Made by a program: the position numbers and the translations under genes. The notes under the pieces are model-generated. The model was not told the origin of the DNA. It did no database searches and saw only the letters and a list, made by a program, of their open reading frames with translations. A DNA stretch of 64,000 nt from Pseudonocardia sp. EC080619-01 (GTDB lineage Bacteria; Actinomycetota; Actinomycetes; Mycobacteriales; Pseudonocardiaceae): assembly GCF_001420995.1 (NCBI RefSeq), contig NZ_CP012184.1, positions 4,324,501 to 4,388,500 on the forward strand. The letters are read 5' to 3'. Positions 23,977 through 32,173 of this stretch are shown here, in pieces. Each line of letters starts with the position of its first letter. The stretch's first letter is position 1.

Positions 23977-25319
23977 GGTGTGTCCTTTCCGGTGGCGTCG
24001 ATCTCGTCGAAGGTCACTCTCGCGGTCTCCCGGGCGAGGTTGACGCCCACCAGGCTGATCACCGAGGCCATGACGAGGTAGGTGAGCACGAGACCGTAGT
24101 GCGGGGGGCCGCCCGCCGCCGCCGAGAGTCCGGTGGCGATGAGGGGGAAGAAACCGGCGCCGAGCGTCGCGGCGAGCTGGAAGCCGATCGACGCCCCGCC
24201 GTACCGGAAGCGGGTCGGGAACATCTCCGCGATCCAGGCGCCGACGGGACCGAAGGCCATGCTGTGGGCCACGGCGGGGAGGACGGCGGCGACGATCGCG
24301 AGACCGAACGAGCCGGTCCCGAGCGCCTCGAACGCCACCCACGCCGTGAACGGGATGAGGACGATCCCGCCGACGGCGAGGCGCTTGCGCCCCCACCGGT
24401 CGGACAGCCCCGCGAAGAGCGGCACGAACAGCAGCCCGGTCGAGGTGCCCAGGAGCGTGATGGTGAGCGCCTGGGAGGAGGTGAAGCCGAGCTGGATCGC
24501 GTAGGCCGGTTTGTACGAGCTGTTGAACGCCGACGCGGTGGTCACGGCGAAGGCTGCGAGGACGACGACGGCGAGGCCACGCCACTGCGTGCGGAAGAGA
24601 TCGCGCAACGGGCGGTGCGCGAGCTCCTTGCGGCGCTTCGCCCGCTCGAAGACCGGGGTCTCGTCGACCCCGGCGCGCACCCACAGGGTGACGGCGACGA
24701 GGACGAGGGAGAAGTAGAAGGGGAGGCGCCAGCCCCATCCGAGGAACATCTCGCGCGGGAGCAGGGAGACGAGCAGCAGGCTCGCGTTCGCCAGGATGAT
24801 CCCGGCGTAGAGCCCCACCTGCGGTGCGCTGCTGGCGAGGCCGCGGCGTTCGTCGCGGGCGTACTCCATCGACATCAGCAGCCCGCCGCCGAACTCCCCG
24901 CCCGCGGCGAGCCCCTGCACGACGCGGAGGACGACGAGCAGGACCGGCGCCCAGACGCCGATCGTGTCGTAGGTGGGGAGCAGGCCGATGAGCAGGGACG
25001 CGATCCCCATCGCGAGCACCGTGACGAGCAGGACGTTGCGCCTGCCCAGGCGGTCGCCGACCGCGGTCATCAGCAGGGCACCGACCGGGCGGGCGACGAA
25101 CCCGACCGCGAGGGTCGCGAAGGACGCGAGCAACGCCGCGGCGGGGTCGCTCCCGGGGAAGAACAGCGGCCCGATCGCCACCGCGGCGAGGAGGCTGTAG
25201 AGGTAGAAGTCGTAGTACTCCACCAGTGTCCCGAGCAGGGCGGACCACATCGCGCGACGGCGCTGCGTGTCGTCCTCGACGTTCCCGGGAGCCTGTTCGG
25301 AAGTGCGGTCCAGCGTCAT
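23973..25319 (-). CDS. MFS metabolite:H+ symporter
   Basis: A 448-residue, 12-helix transporter of the metabolite:proton symporter group (ShiA/ProP/KgtP-like). Signatures: GTLVEYYDFYLYSLLAA, VGDRLGRRNVLL after helix 2, RVVQGLAAGGEFGGG and GLSDRWGRKRLAVGG. Such proteins import organic acids or compatible solutes. Placed inside the catabolic cluster with GTGA overlap to the amidohydrolase, it probably imports the growth substrate. Confidence 0.9.
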   Translation of the reverse strand: MTLDRTSEQAPGNVEDDTQRRRAMWSALLGTLVEYYDFYLYSLLAAVAIGPLFFPGSDPAAALLASFATLAVGFVARPVGALLMTAVGDRLGRRNVLLVTVLAMGIASLLIGLLPTYDTIGVWAPVLLVVLRVVQGLAAGGEFGGGLLMSMEYARDERRGLASSAPQVGLYAGIILANASLLLVSLLPREMFLGWGWRLPFYFSLVLVAVTLWVRAGVDETPVFERAKRRKELAHRPLRDLFRTQWRGLAVVVLAAFAVTTASAFNSSYKPAYAIQLGFTSSQALTITLLGTSTGLLFVPLFAGLSDRWGRKRLAVGGIVLIPFTAWVAFEALGTGSFGLAIVAAVLPAVAHSMAFGPVGAWIAEMFPTRFRYGGASIGFQLAATLGAGFFPLIATGLSAAAGGPPHYGLVLTYLVMASVISLVGVNLARETARVTFDEIDATGKDTP

Positions 25320-25346
25320 TGCTCCACCCGGTTCCGGGGTCGGGGC

Positions 25347-26486
25347 TCAGCCGTGGCCGGGCACGAAGGGTTCGCGGAGGCCGCGCTGTTCGAGGACGGG
25401 GAGCAGGTCCTTGCTCAGCCGGCCGAGGCCGTCCTCGAAGTCGACGTAGCCGATCAGCATGCCGTCGATGCCCACGTCCGAGATCGTCTGGAGCTGGTCG
25501 GCGACGTGGTCGGCGTCGCCGCAGAAGATCGAGCCACCCGCTCCGGCGGCGGCCCTCAGGTGCAGCACGTCGCGGGTCTCCCGGGACAGCGCCTGGGAGT
25601 TGATCGCGCGCTCCTGCATCCAGGCGCGGATCGAGTCCTCGTCGGCGTTGTCGACGGCGATCCGCTTCAGCGCGGCCTCGGCCTCGGCGTTCGTGTCCCG
25701 CTGGACGATCGTCGACATGATCCAGACCTGCGTCTCGCGGCCGTACTCCTCGCGGGCGGCGGCCTTGTAGGACTCGACCTGCGCCCGCCAGGCGGCCGGA
25801 TCGGACGAGGTCAGGCTGATGAAGCACATGTCCGCGTTGGCCAGCGCGAACGCACGGCCCGCGGACGAGCTGCCCGCACTCATGATCGCCGGGCGTGGGC
25901 GCTGGACCGGCCGTGGGCGGGAGGCCGCCTTCGCGACCTGGAAGAACGGGCCGTCGTGGTCGAACTCGACGTCCTCGGTCCACAGCCGCGTGATGATGCC
26001 GAGCCACTCGGCGAGGTGGGCGTAGCGCTCGTCGTGCTCCTTGAGCGGCGCACCGAACATCTCGAGCTCGGGACGGCTCCACCCGGCGACGACGTTCAGC
26101 CCGAACCGGCCCCCGGAGACGATGTCCACCGTCGCCGCCATCTTGGCCGCCGCGATCGGGTGGATCGTGGGGGCGTGCGAGGTGGCGAACACCGCGGCGT
26201 GCCGGGTCGCCTGGGCGATTCCCGCCGCCCAGGTGAACGGCTCCAGGGTCACCCCCGACGGATGGTCGGGGTGGCCGACCTCGTGTCCCTTCCAGCGTGC
26301 GTAGGCGACGATCGCCTCCAGGCCGGCGGCGTCGGCGAGCTGGGCCGCGCGCAGGTTCTTCCCCCAGGTCGGGGTGTGGACCTCGGGGACGAGCGTGTTG
26401 GCCGTCCCCTTCCCGTTGAGCCCGAAGACACCCATCTTCAACCGGTTGGGCCCGAAGATCGGGTTCGTGGAGGTCGGGTCTGTCAT
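25347..26486 (-). CDS. LLM-class flavin-dependent monooxygenase
   Basis: A 379-residue bacterial luciferase-like monooxygenase that uses FMNH2 and O2. Signatures: TSHAPTIHPIAAAKMAATVD, SGGRFGLNVVAGWSRPELEM, MSAGSSSAGRAFA and FCGDADHVADQL. The closest recognisable types are RutA and SsuD/SfnG-like ring-cleaving or desulfonating enzymes. A separate nitroreductase-fold protein encoded next to it may supply reduced flavin. It likely performs the oxygen-dependent opening step of the pathway; the substrate is unknown. Confidence 0.88.
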   Translation of the reverse strand: MTDPTSTNPIFGPNRLKMGVFGLNGKGTANTLVPEVHTPTWGKNLRAAQLADAAGLEAIVAYARWKGHEVGHPDHPSGVTLEPFTWAAGIAQATRHAAVFATSHAPTIHPIAAAKMAATVDIVSGGRFGLNVVAGWSRPELEMFGAPLKEHDERYAHLAEWLGIITRLWTEDVEFDHDGPFFQVAKAASRPRPVQRPRPAIMSAGSSSAGRAFALANADMCFISLTSSDPAAWRAQVESYKAAAREEYGRETQVWIMSTIVQRDTNAEAEAALKRIAVDNADEDSIRAWMQERAINSQALSRETRDVLHLRAAAGAGGSIFCGDADHVADQLQTISDVGIDGMLIGYVDFEDGLGRLSKDLLPVLEQRGLREPFVPGHG

Positions 26487-26513
26487 CGTCGATCACCCAT
26501 TTCTCGTGTCCGG

Positions 26514-27197
26514 TCAGCGGTGGAAGGTCGCGAAGGTCTCGACGGGGACCCGCGAGGTGCGCAGCGAGTTGGCGGGCTCGTCCGGGTCGATCCACCCGAT
26601 CCCGACGCCGCACACGACGATCTCGGTCTCGGGGATCAGGAGGCGGCGGCGCACGATGTCCGGCCAGGACGCGACGGCGACCTGGGGGCAGGAGTCGAGC
26701 CCGTGGCCCCGCGCGGCGAGCATCAGGTTCTGGACGAACATGCCGGCGTCGAGCAGGCTGCCCCGGCCCATGTCCCGCTCGACGGTGACGAACACGCCGA
26801 CCGGGGCCCCGAAGAACGTGTAGTTGCGGGCGCGCTGCCGGTGCGCCGCGTCCCGGTCGCCCCGGGCGACGCCGACGGCGCTGTAGAGGCCCCACCCGCA
26901 CTCCCGTCGCCGGTCGAGGTAGGGGCTGCGCCACTGCCCCGGGTAGTAGTCGTAGTCCGGGCGGGGTGCCGTCCCGCGGTCGTGCTCGGCGACCAGGTCG
27001 GCACCGAGCTCGCGCAGGGTCCCGCCGGTGACGACGGAGACCCGCCAGGGCTGGGTGTTGCTGCCGCTGGGTGCCCGGGAGGCGGTCGCGAGCAGCTGCC
27101 GGACGAGCTCCTCGGGGACGGGGTCCGGGAGGAAGCCCCGCACCGCCCGCCGACCGATGATCGCCTCGTCGACGGCGGTGCTCACGGCCGTGCTCAC
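26514..27197 (-). CDS. Nitroreductase-family flavoprotein
   Basis: A 227-residue FMN-dependent nitroreductase-fold protein. Motifs: IIGRRAVRGFLPDPVPEE, RAPSGSNTQPWRVSVVTG, and GMFVQNLMLAARGHGLDSCP. GTG 27197 overlaps the stop of the CoA-transferase gene. It may reduce a substrate or recycle flavin for the LLM monooxygenase; both are inferences from context. Confidence 0.88.
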   Translation of the reverse strand: MSTAVSTAVDEAIIGRRAVRGFLPDPVPEELVRQLLATASRAPSGSNTQPWRVSVVTGGTLRELGADLVAEHDRGTAPRPDYDYYPGQWRSPYLDRRRECGWGLYSAVGVARGDRDAAHRQRARNYTFFGAPVGVFVTVERDMGRGSLLDAGMFVQNLMLAARGHGLDSCPQVAVASWPDIVRRRLLIPETEIVVCGVGIGWIDPDEPANSLRTSRVPVETFATFHR

Positions 27198-28365
27198 GAG
27201 GCCGCCCTCGCACGCCGGAGCTGCTCGATCTCCGCAGCGCTGAAGTCGAAACGGCCGAGGATCTCGTCGGTGTGCTCGCCCGCCAGTGGCGCGCGGGTGG
27301 TCACCGGGTCCCCGGCGCCCATCTTCACGGCCGTGGTCATGGTGCGGTACCGGCCCACCTCGGGGTGGTCGTGCTCGGTGACCAGTCCCTCCGCCAGCAC
27401 CTGCGGGTGCTCGAACATCTCCCCGATGTCCCGCAGGGCGACGACCGGGACGCGGCCGACCATCTCCTGCTCCCACTCGACAGCCGTCCTGGCGAGCAGG
27501 GCCTGCTTGATCTGCGGCATGAGGGTCGCCCCGTGCTGCGCGCGCTTCACCAGGGTGTCGTAGCGGGGATCGTCCGCGAGCTCCGGCAACCCGATGGCCT
27601 CGCAGAACGCCGTCCAGAACTTCGCCGTCCCGGCCTGGAAGTACAGGTAGCCCTCCTTGGTCTCGACGGCGCCGCTCGCCTGGCTCGAATCCGGCTCCCG
27701 CTGCACGTCCCGCGGTTCCGAGTCCGCCCAGACGAACCGCCCGACCTGCAGCGCGATCGCGGACCGGAGCAGCGAGATCTCGACGTGCTGGCCCGCCCCG
27801 GTCCGGTACCGGTGCAGCAGCGCCGCGATCACCCCCTGTGCGAGCAGCGCCGAGGCGTAGAAGTCCACGATGGACCCGCGCAGGATCTGGGGGACCCGAC
27901 CGACAGTCCCTGGGCCATGGCCATGCCGGTGAAGCACTGGAGCATCTGGTCGTATCCCGGGTGGCGGCGCATCGGCCCGTCGCCGTTCCCGTAGCCGGTC
28001 AGCGAGCAGTAGACGAGGTCCTCGCGGACGGCACGGAGCGCCTCGTAGCCGATGCCCAGCGACTCCGCGACACCCGGCCGGAAGTTGTGCACGACGACGT
28101 CCGCGGCGGCGACCATGCGCAGGAACGCCGCCCGGCCCTGCTCGGACTTGAGATCGAGCCGGATCGACCGCTTGTTCCGGTTCGCGCCCAGCACGGCGCG
28201 GTTCTCCCCCCTCAGCGTGGAGGGGTAACGACGCATCATGTCGCCGTCCGGCGACTCCACCTTGATCACATCGGCGCCCTGGTCGCCGAGGAGCGCGCAG
28301 CCGTAGGGGCCGGCCAGGTAGCTCGTCAGGTCCAGGACGACCATGCCGTCGAGGGCTGAGCTCAT
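27194..28365 (-). pseudogene. CaiB/BaiF class III CoA-transferase, frameshifted
   Basis: The first part (from ATG 28365) reads GMVVLDLTSYLAGPYGCALL, with RSIRLDLKSEQGRAAF and VHNFRPGVAESLG, typical of class III CoA-transferases. After FTGMAMAQG the frame shifts by one base near 27895-27907 and continues as VGRVPQILRGSIVDFYASAL to the stop at 27194. Restored length is about 390 residues, normal for the family. It would activate an acid by CoA transfer for the CitE-like lyase encoded upstream. One-base error or real decay cannot be separated here. Confidence 0.8.
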
Positions 28366-29255
28366 CACTCGTGTCCTTCCGTCGTCGAGGCGAGTAGTTC
28401 GCGGGCACGCGCCACGACCGGGTCGTCGATCATGCGTCCGTCGAGCAGGAAGGCACCGGCCCCGTCGGAGGCGTGCCGGGCTGCCGCGTCCACCACGTCC
28501 CGTGCCCAGCCCAGCTGGCGGGCGGTCGGGCGGTAGACCTCGCGGATCACGTCGATCTGGGCCGGGTGGATCGCGGCCTTGCCCCCGTAGCCGAGAGCCT
28601 TGCCCCGCGCCGCGCTGGCCCGCAGGCCCGCGACGTCGGCGACGTCGGCGAAGACGGTGTCGCGCGGCCTGCCGAGCCCCGCGGCCCGGGACGCGATGGG
28701 GAGCAACGCACGCGGCGTGTCGAACACCGACTCGTCGGGCCCCCAGTCGATGCCGAGGTCCGTGGTCAGGTCGCCGGCCCCGAAGGAGAGCCCGAAGGGG
28801 CGGGCGAGTGCTGCCCCGGCGCGTGCGACGAGCGGGAGATCCACGACTCCCTTCGCGGTCTCGATCACGGCACCGAGCGGGACGGACCCCTCCGCGACAC
28901 CGGCCCGCCGTTCCGCGCCCGTGAGGTGGTCGTCGACGCGGTGCAGCGTCTCCACGTCGTCGATCTTCGGGGCGACGACGCCCGCGAGACCGGGCCGCAC
29001 CACCGCGGCGAGGTCGTCCGCGGCGGCGGCGACACCGAAGGCCCGCGAGACGGCGACGGGGTTGATCCGTACGGTGCAGCGCCCCGGCAGCCGCCCGACG
29101 AGCTCGGCGGCGGCGTGCCGGGCGGTCTCCTTCTCCGCGGCAGGCACCGCGTCCTCGAGGTCGAGGACGAGCGGGACGCCGAGCGCCTCGGCCTTCTCCC
29201 GCAGCCGCGCGACGTGCGCGGGCACGAACAGGGATACGACGTCGCGCCACGTCAT
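28365..29255 (-). CDS. CitE-like HpcH/HpaI acyl-CoA lyase
   Basis: A 296-residue member of the citrate lyase beta / malyl-CoA lyase-like group. Signatures: SLFVPAHVARLREKA, PLVLDLEDAVPAAEKE, TVRINPV, VVAPKIDDVE, GAVIETAKGVVDLP and GGKAAIHPAQIDVI. It would cleave a hydroxyacyl-CoA to an acyl-CoA and an oxo compound. The neighbouring CoA-transferase would supply the thioester. ATGA and TGATG overlaps tie it to genes on both sides. Confidence 0.9.
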   Translation of the reverse strand: MTWRDVVSLFVPAHVARLREKAEALGVPLVLDLEDAVPAAEKETARHAAAELVGRLPGRCTVRINPVAVSRAFGVAAAADDLAAVVRPGLAGVVAPKIDDVETLHRVDDHLTGAERRAGVAEGSVPLGAVIETAKGVVDLPLVARAGAALARPFGLSFGAGDLTTDLGIDWGPDESVFDTPRALLPIASRAAGLGRPRDTVFADVADVAGLRASAARGKALGYGGKAAIHPAQIDVIREVYRPTARQLGWARDVVDAAARHASDGAGAFLLDGRMIDDPVVARARELLASTTEGHE

Positions 29256-30136
29256 TCCGGGATCCGGTACGTCGCGGCGGCCGTGCGGTAGAGGACCTGG
29301 TCGCGCTCGTCGTCGGTGAGATCCGCGATCGAGGCCGTGTAGCGCGACCACAGATCGGCGTAGGAACAGGCGAGCCGATCCACCGGGAAATTGCTGGCGA
29401 AGAATGCGCGATCCGTTCCGAACAGATCGAGGAGTTCGTGCACGACCGGACGGATCGACTCCGCGGTGAAATCGAGGTCGTACAGCATGAATGCGGAGAT
29501 CTTCATGCGCACGTTCGGCAGCCCGGCGAGCTCGGCGACGCCGCGCCGCCACATCGGGAAGGTCTCCGCGTCCCGCTGGTCGACCAGCGCACAGTGGTCC
29601 ATGACCACCAGCAGCTCGGGATGGTCGCGGGCGACGGACACGGCGATGTCCAGCTGTGTCGGGTGGACCTGCAGGTCGAGCGAGAAGTCGTGCTTCGCCA
29701 GCAGGCCGACGCCGGTGTGCCACGCCGGGTCCTGGGAGGGGTCGGCATGTCCCGCCGTGACGGCCTTGCTCAGGATCTGGCGGACCCCACGCATCCGGCC
29801 GCTGAGTGCCGCCTGGCGCTCGATCCCCTCCTCGACGTCGTCCACCGTGAGGTCGGCACCCGCGACGATCGCGTGCGGGAAGCCGCGCGACCGGGCGGTG
29901 TCGTTCGCGGTCTCCTCCAGCCAGGCGGTCTCCGCGAACGGTTCGGTGCCCGCCGCGAGGTGCACGGACTTCGTGACGCCGGCGCTGTCGACGTCGGCGA
30001 GGAAGTCCTCGACGAGATAGTTGCGGCGGATCGCGGAGTAGTCGCCGTACGACTTCGGCTGGATGTCGTCCGTCAGCCACGGATAGTGCAGCGTGCCCAG
30101 GTCCCACAGGTGGTGGTGGGCATCGATGATTCGCAC
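29252..30136 (-). CDS. Amidohydrolase_2-family hydrolase (lactonase-like)
   Basis: A 294-residue TIM-barrel metallohydrolase, intact, with RIIDAHHHLWDLGTLHYPWL at the N-terminus, HLAAGTEPFAETAWLEETA, LQVHPTQLD, VMDHCALVD and ASNFPVDRLACSYADLW. It resembles 2-pyrone-4,6-dicarboxylate or fuconolactone hydrolases. GTG 30136 follows GGAGG. It is the first gene of the minus-strand cluster and is divergent from the LysR gene, whose product would be expected to control it. Confidence 0.9.
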   Translation of the reverse strand: MRIIDAHHHLWDLGTLHYPWLTDDIQPKSYGDYSAIRRNYLVEDFLADVDSAGVTKSVHLAAGTEPFAETAWLEETANDTARSRGFPHAIVAGADLTVDDVEEGIERQAALSGRMRGVRQILSKAVTAGHADPSQDPAWHTGVGLLAKHDFSLDLQVHPTQLDIAVSVARDHPELLVVMDHCALVDQRDAETFPMWRRGVAELAGLPNVRMKISAFMLYDLDFTAESIRPVVHELLDLFGTDRAFFASNFPVDRLACSYADLWSRYTASIADLTDDERDQVLYRTAAATYRIPE

Positions 30137-30240
30137 GGACGATTCCTCCCCGATGAGGTGATGATTGTCTGTCGCGACGTACGGGGAGAACGGTAATCGC
30201 GACGAACGGAAGGAGTCCAATCGAATGGTGTGATACGCTC

Positions 30241-30255
30241 ATAAATGAAATTTAT
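30241..30255. promoter_or_regulatory. ATAAAT-GAA-ATTTAT palindrome in the LysR divergent region
   Basis: A perfect AT-rich inverted repeat in very GC-rich DNA, 15 bp before the LysR start and about 105 bp before the cluster. It is the most likely LysR binding site or core promoter here. Confidence 0.55.
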
Positions 30256-30269
30256 TGACGGGTGGGGGC

Positions 30270-31209
30270 GTGGACGGACATCGCAGGCAGGCGCTCGAGC
30301 ACTTCAAGCTCGCGGAGATCGAGGCCTTCGTCGCCGTGGCCGAGCTCGGCAGCTTCACCGCCGCCGCCAAGCGGCTGCATCTCACCCAGCCGGCCACGAC
30401 GAGCCGCATCCAGCGCCTCGAGGCGGCCGTGCGGACCCAGCTGCTCACGCGGAACACCCGCCGCGTCGAGCTGACCGCCGCGGGGGAGCGGTTGCTCGCC
30501 GGGGTGGATCCCCTGCTCGACCAGCTGGACCGCTTCCTCGGCGGGTTCGTCCAGGACGGCGAGGAGCCGGCGGGCTCGGTGATGCTGGCCTCGACCCCCC
30601 ACCTGGCGACCTCGTTCCTGCACCCTGCGCTGCAGACCTTCCACGCGCGGTACCCGGCCGTCGAGGTCGTCGTCTCGGACCTCGAGTACGACGACGTGCT
30701 CGCCGCGGTCGACGACGGTGAGGCCGACCTGGCGCTCCTGACGGCACGGGCCGCCGGACGGCCGGGAGCGATCGAGCTGGGGAGCGATCGAGCTGGGGAG
30801 CGACGAGGTGGTGCTCGTGGTCCCCGTCGCCCATGAGCTGCACGGGGCGGACCGGGCCGGCGTCGCGGCCGTCGCCGGCCTGGAGCTGCTGGTGATCCGC
30901 CCCTACCAGGCGGTCTTCGATCAGCTGTCCGCCGGCGCCCGCGCCGCGACCGGCGGCCCGGGGCCGGGCGTCCGCTGGATCGGGAGTCTGACGACGCTGC
31001 TCGGCCTCATCGACTCGGAGGCCTCACGGACCGCGTTGATGACCCGGCGTGCGGCCCTCCGGCACGGCATCGCGGCCGAGCGTCTCGTGTCGGTCGTCGG
31101 GGTCGATCTCCGCCGCTACTACGGCCTCTTCCAGTCCCGGTACTCCGCACGGAGGAGTGCGGTCGTGGCGCTCCGCGAGCACCTCGAGTCGGCTCTGCCC
31201 TTCCGGTGA
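30270..31209 (+). pseudogene. LysR-family regulator broken by a 16-bp tandem duplication
   Basis: The N-terminal HTH is complete (KLAEIEAFVAVAELGSFTAA, RLHLTQPATTSRIQRLEAAV). The effector domain reads to ARAAGRPGAIELGSD in one frame, then continues as VVLVVPVAHELHGADRAGV in another, ending at 31209. The cause is visible: 16 bases are repeated in tandem at 30766-30797, shifting the frame; removing one copy restores IELGSDEVVLVVPVAHEL. The restored protein would be about 307 residues, normal for LysR. As given, the protein ends shortly after the break at 30836. Confidence 0.88.
30766..30797 (+). repeat. 16-bp tandem duplication in the LysR gene
   Basis: GAGCGATCGAGCTGGG occurs twice without a gap (30766-30781 and 30782-30797). 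Sixteen is not a multiple of three, so it shifts the reading frame. Confidence 0.97.
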
Positions 31210-31219
31210 CGGCGGAGGG

Positions 31220-31726
31220 TCAGCCGGCCGGGTCCCCCTGGTGTGCCGCTGTGGTGCAACAGGTGCCGGCGGATCCCGCCCCGCTGGCGGTCCGTCCGCA
31301 CTCGCAGCGTCCCGCCGCCCCTCCCGGTGTGCCGGCCGGGTGCACGGAGGTGGCCTCGGGGGCGTCGGCCTTGACGGTGTAGACCTCCCACGGTTCGGCG
31401 CCCGGCCCGTGTACCCACACCTTGTCCTGCAGGGCATAGCAGCAGGTGGTGTCCTCCTCGGTCCGGGTGAACAGGCCGAGTGCCGACAGCCGTCCGGTGG
31501 CCCGGTCGACCTCCTCGGTGGTCCCGACCTCAACGCCGAGGTGGTCCATGGCGGTGGGCTCGCCGGCGTCGCCCTCGATCAGGACGAGCTTCAGCGGGGG
31601 GTCGGTGACGGCGAAGTTCGCGTAGCCGCGGCGCCGCTTGGCGGGCTCGATCCCGAACAGGGACCGGTAGAAGGCGATCGAGCCCTCGAGGTCGGCGACG
31701 CGCAGTGCGAGCTGGACCCGTGACAT
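31220..31726 (-). CDS. cadI: CadI-family cadmium/arsenic-inducible glyoxalase-fold protein
   Basis: A 168-residue vicinal-oxygen-chelate protein close to mycobacterial CadI and related to ArsI, which breaks carbon-arsenic bonds. It has His62 and Glu114 at metal positions and the thiol pair Cys95-Cys96 (DTTCCYALQDKVWV). The first iron ligand of ArsI (His5) is Gln5 here, as in the CadI group, so C-As lyase activity is doubtful. A Cys-rich tail (CECG, TCC) is added at the C-terminus. It is divergent from arsR across a shared operator. Confidence 0.88.
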   Translation of the reverse strand: MSRVQLALRVADLEGSIAFYRSLFGIEPAKRRRGYANFAVTDPPLKLVLIEGDAGEPTAMDHLGVEVGTTEEVDRATGRLSALGLFTRTEEDTTCCYALQDKVWVHGPGAEPWEVYTVKADAPEATSVHPAGTPGGAAGRCECGRTASGAGSAGTCCTTAAHQGDPAG

Positions 31727-31748
31727 GACGACTCCTTGATTCGATGAC

Positions 31749-31781
31749 TGTCGATACAGAGCTTGCGCCGCTGTTTCGACA
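31749..31781. promoter_or_regulatory. Inverted repeat between cadI and arsR (ArsR operator)
   Basis: TGTCGATACAG (31749-31759) and CTGTTTCGACA (31771-31781) are inverted copies with one mismatch and an 11-bp spacer. Position between divergent genes fits metal-responsive ArsR control of both. Confidence 0.65.
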
Positions 31782-31798
31782 TCTGTCAAGGTAGATGG

Positions 31799-32173
31799 AT
31801 GTCGAAACACGTGCGGACGAGCGACGTGGTCGGGTGCTGCTCGCCGCTGGTGGCCGAGCCGCTGTCCGCCGACCGGTCGGCCGAGCTGGCCCGGGTGTTC
31901 AAGGCGATGGGCGACCCGGTGCGGCTCCGCCTGCTCTCGCTGATCGCCTCGCACGCCGGCGGTGAGGCGTGCGTGTGCGACCTGACGGACGTGTTCGACC
32001 TGGCCGGGGCCACCATCTCGCACCACCTGAAGGTCCTCCGCGAGGCGGGCCTGATCTCGGGGGAGCGGCGGGGGACCTGGGTCTACTACCGCGTCCACCC
32101 GGACGTGCTCGGCCGGCTGTCCGCCGTCCTGCTCCCCACCCGTTCCGCGGAGGACGCGGCGGTGGCGCCGTGA
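31799..32173 (+). CDS. arsR: ArsR/SmtB-family metalloregulator
   Basis: A 124-residue winged-helix repressor, close to the mycobacterial regulator beside cadI (Rv2642 type). Cysteines that could bind As(III) or Cd(II) are Cys13-Cys14 near the N-terminus and Cys58/Cys60 (EACVCDL) before the recognition helix (ATISHHLKVLREAGL). ATG 31799 lies within 20 bp of the inverted-repeat operator. Its stop overlaps the acr3 start (GTGA), so it controls its own operon and probably cadI. Confidence 0.9.
   Translation: MSKHVRTSDVVGCCSPLVAEPLSADRSAELARVFKAMGDPVRLRLLSLIASHAGGEACVCDLTDVFDLAGATISHHLKVLREAGLISGERRGTWVYYRVHPDVLGRLSAVLLPTRSAEDAAVAP

Noticed and set aside
23617..27563. Very long frames opposite or out of phase with the catabolic genes (about 1,200 residues on each strand)
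   Set aside because: They are Arg/Gly/Pro-rich shadows of recognised genes, a normal effect of high GC; they lack domains and ribosome sites.
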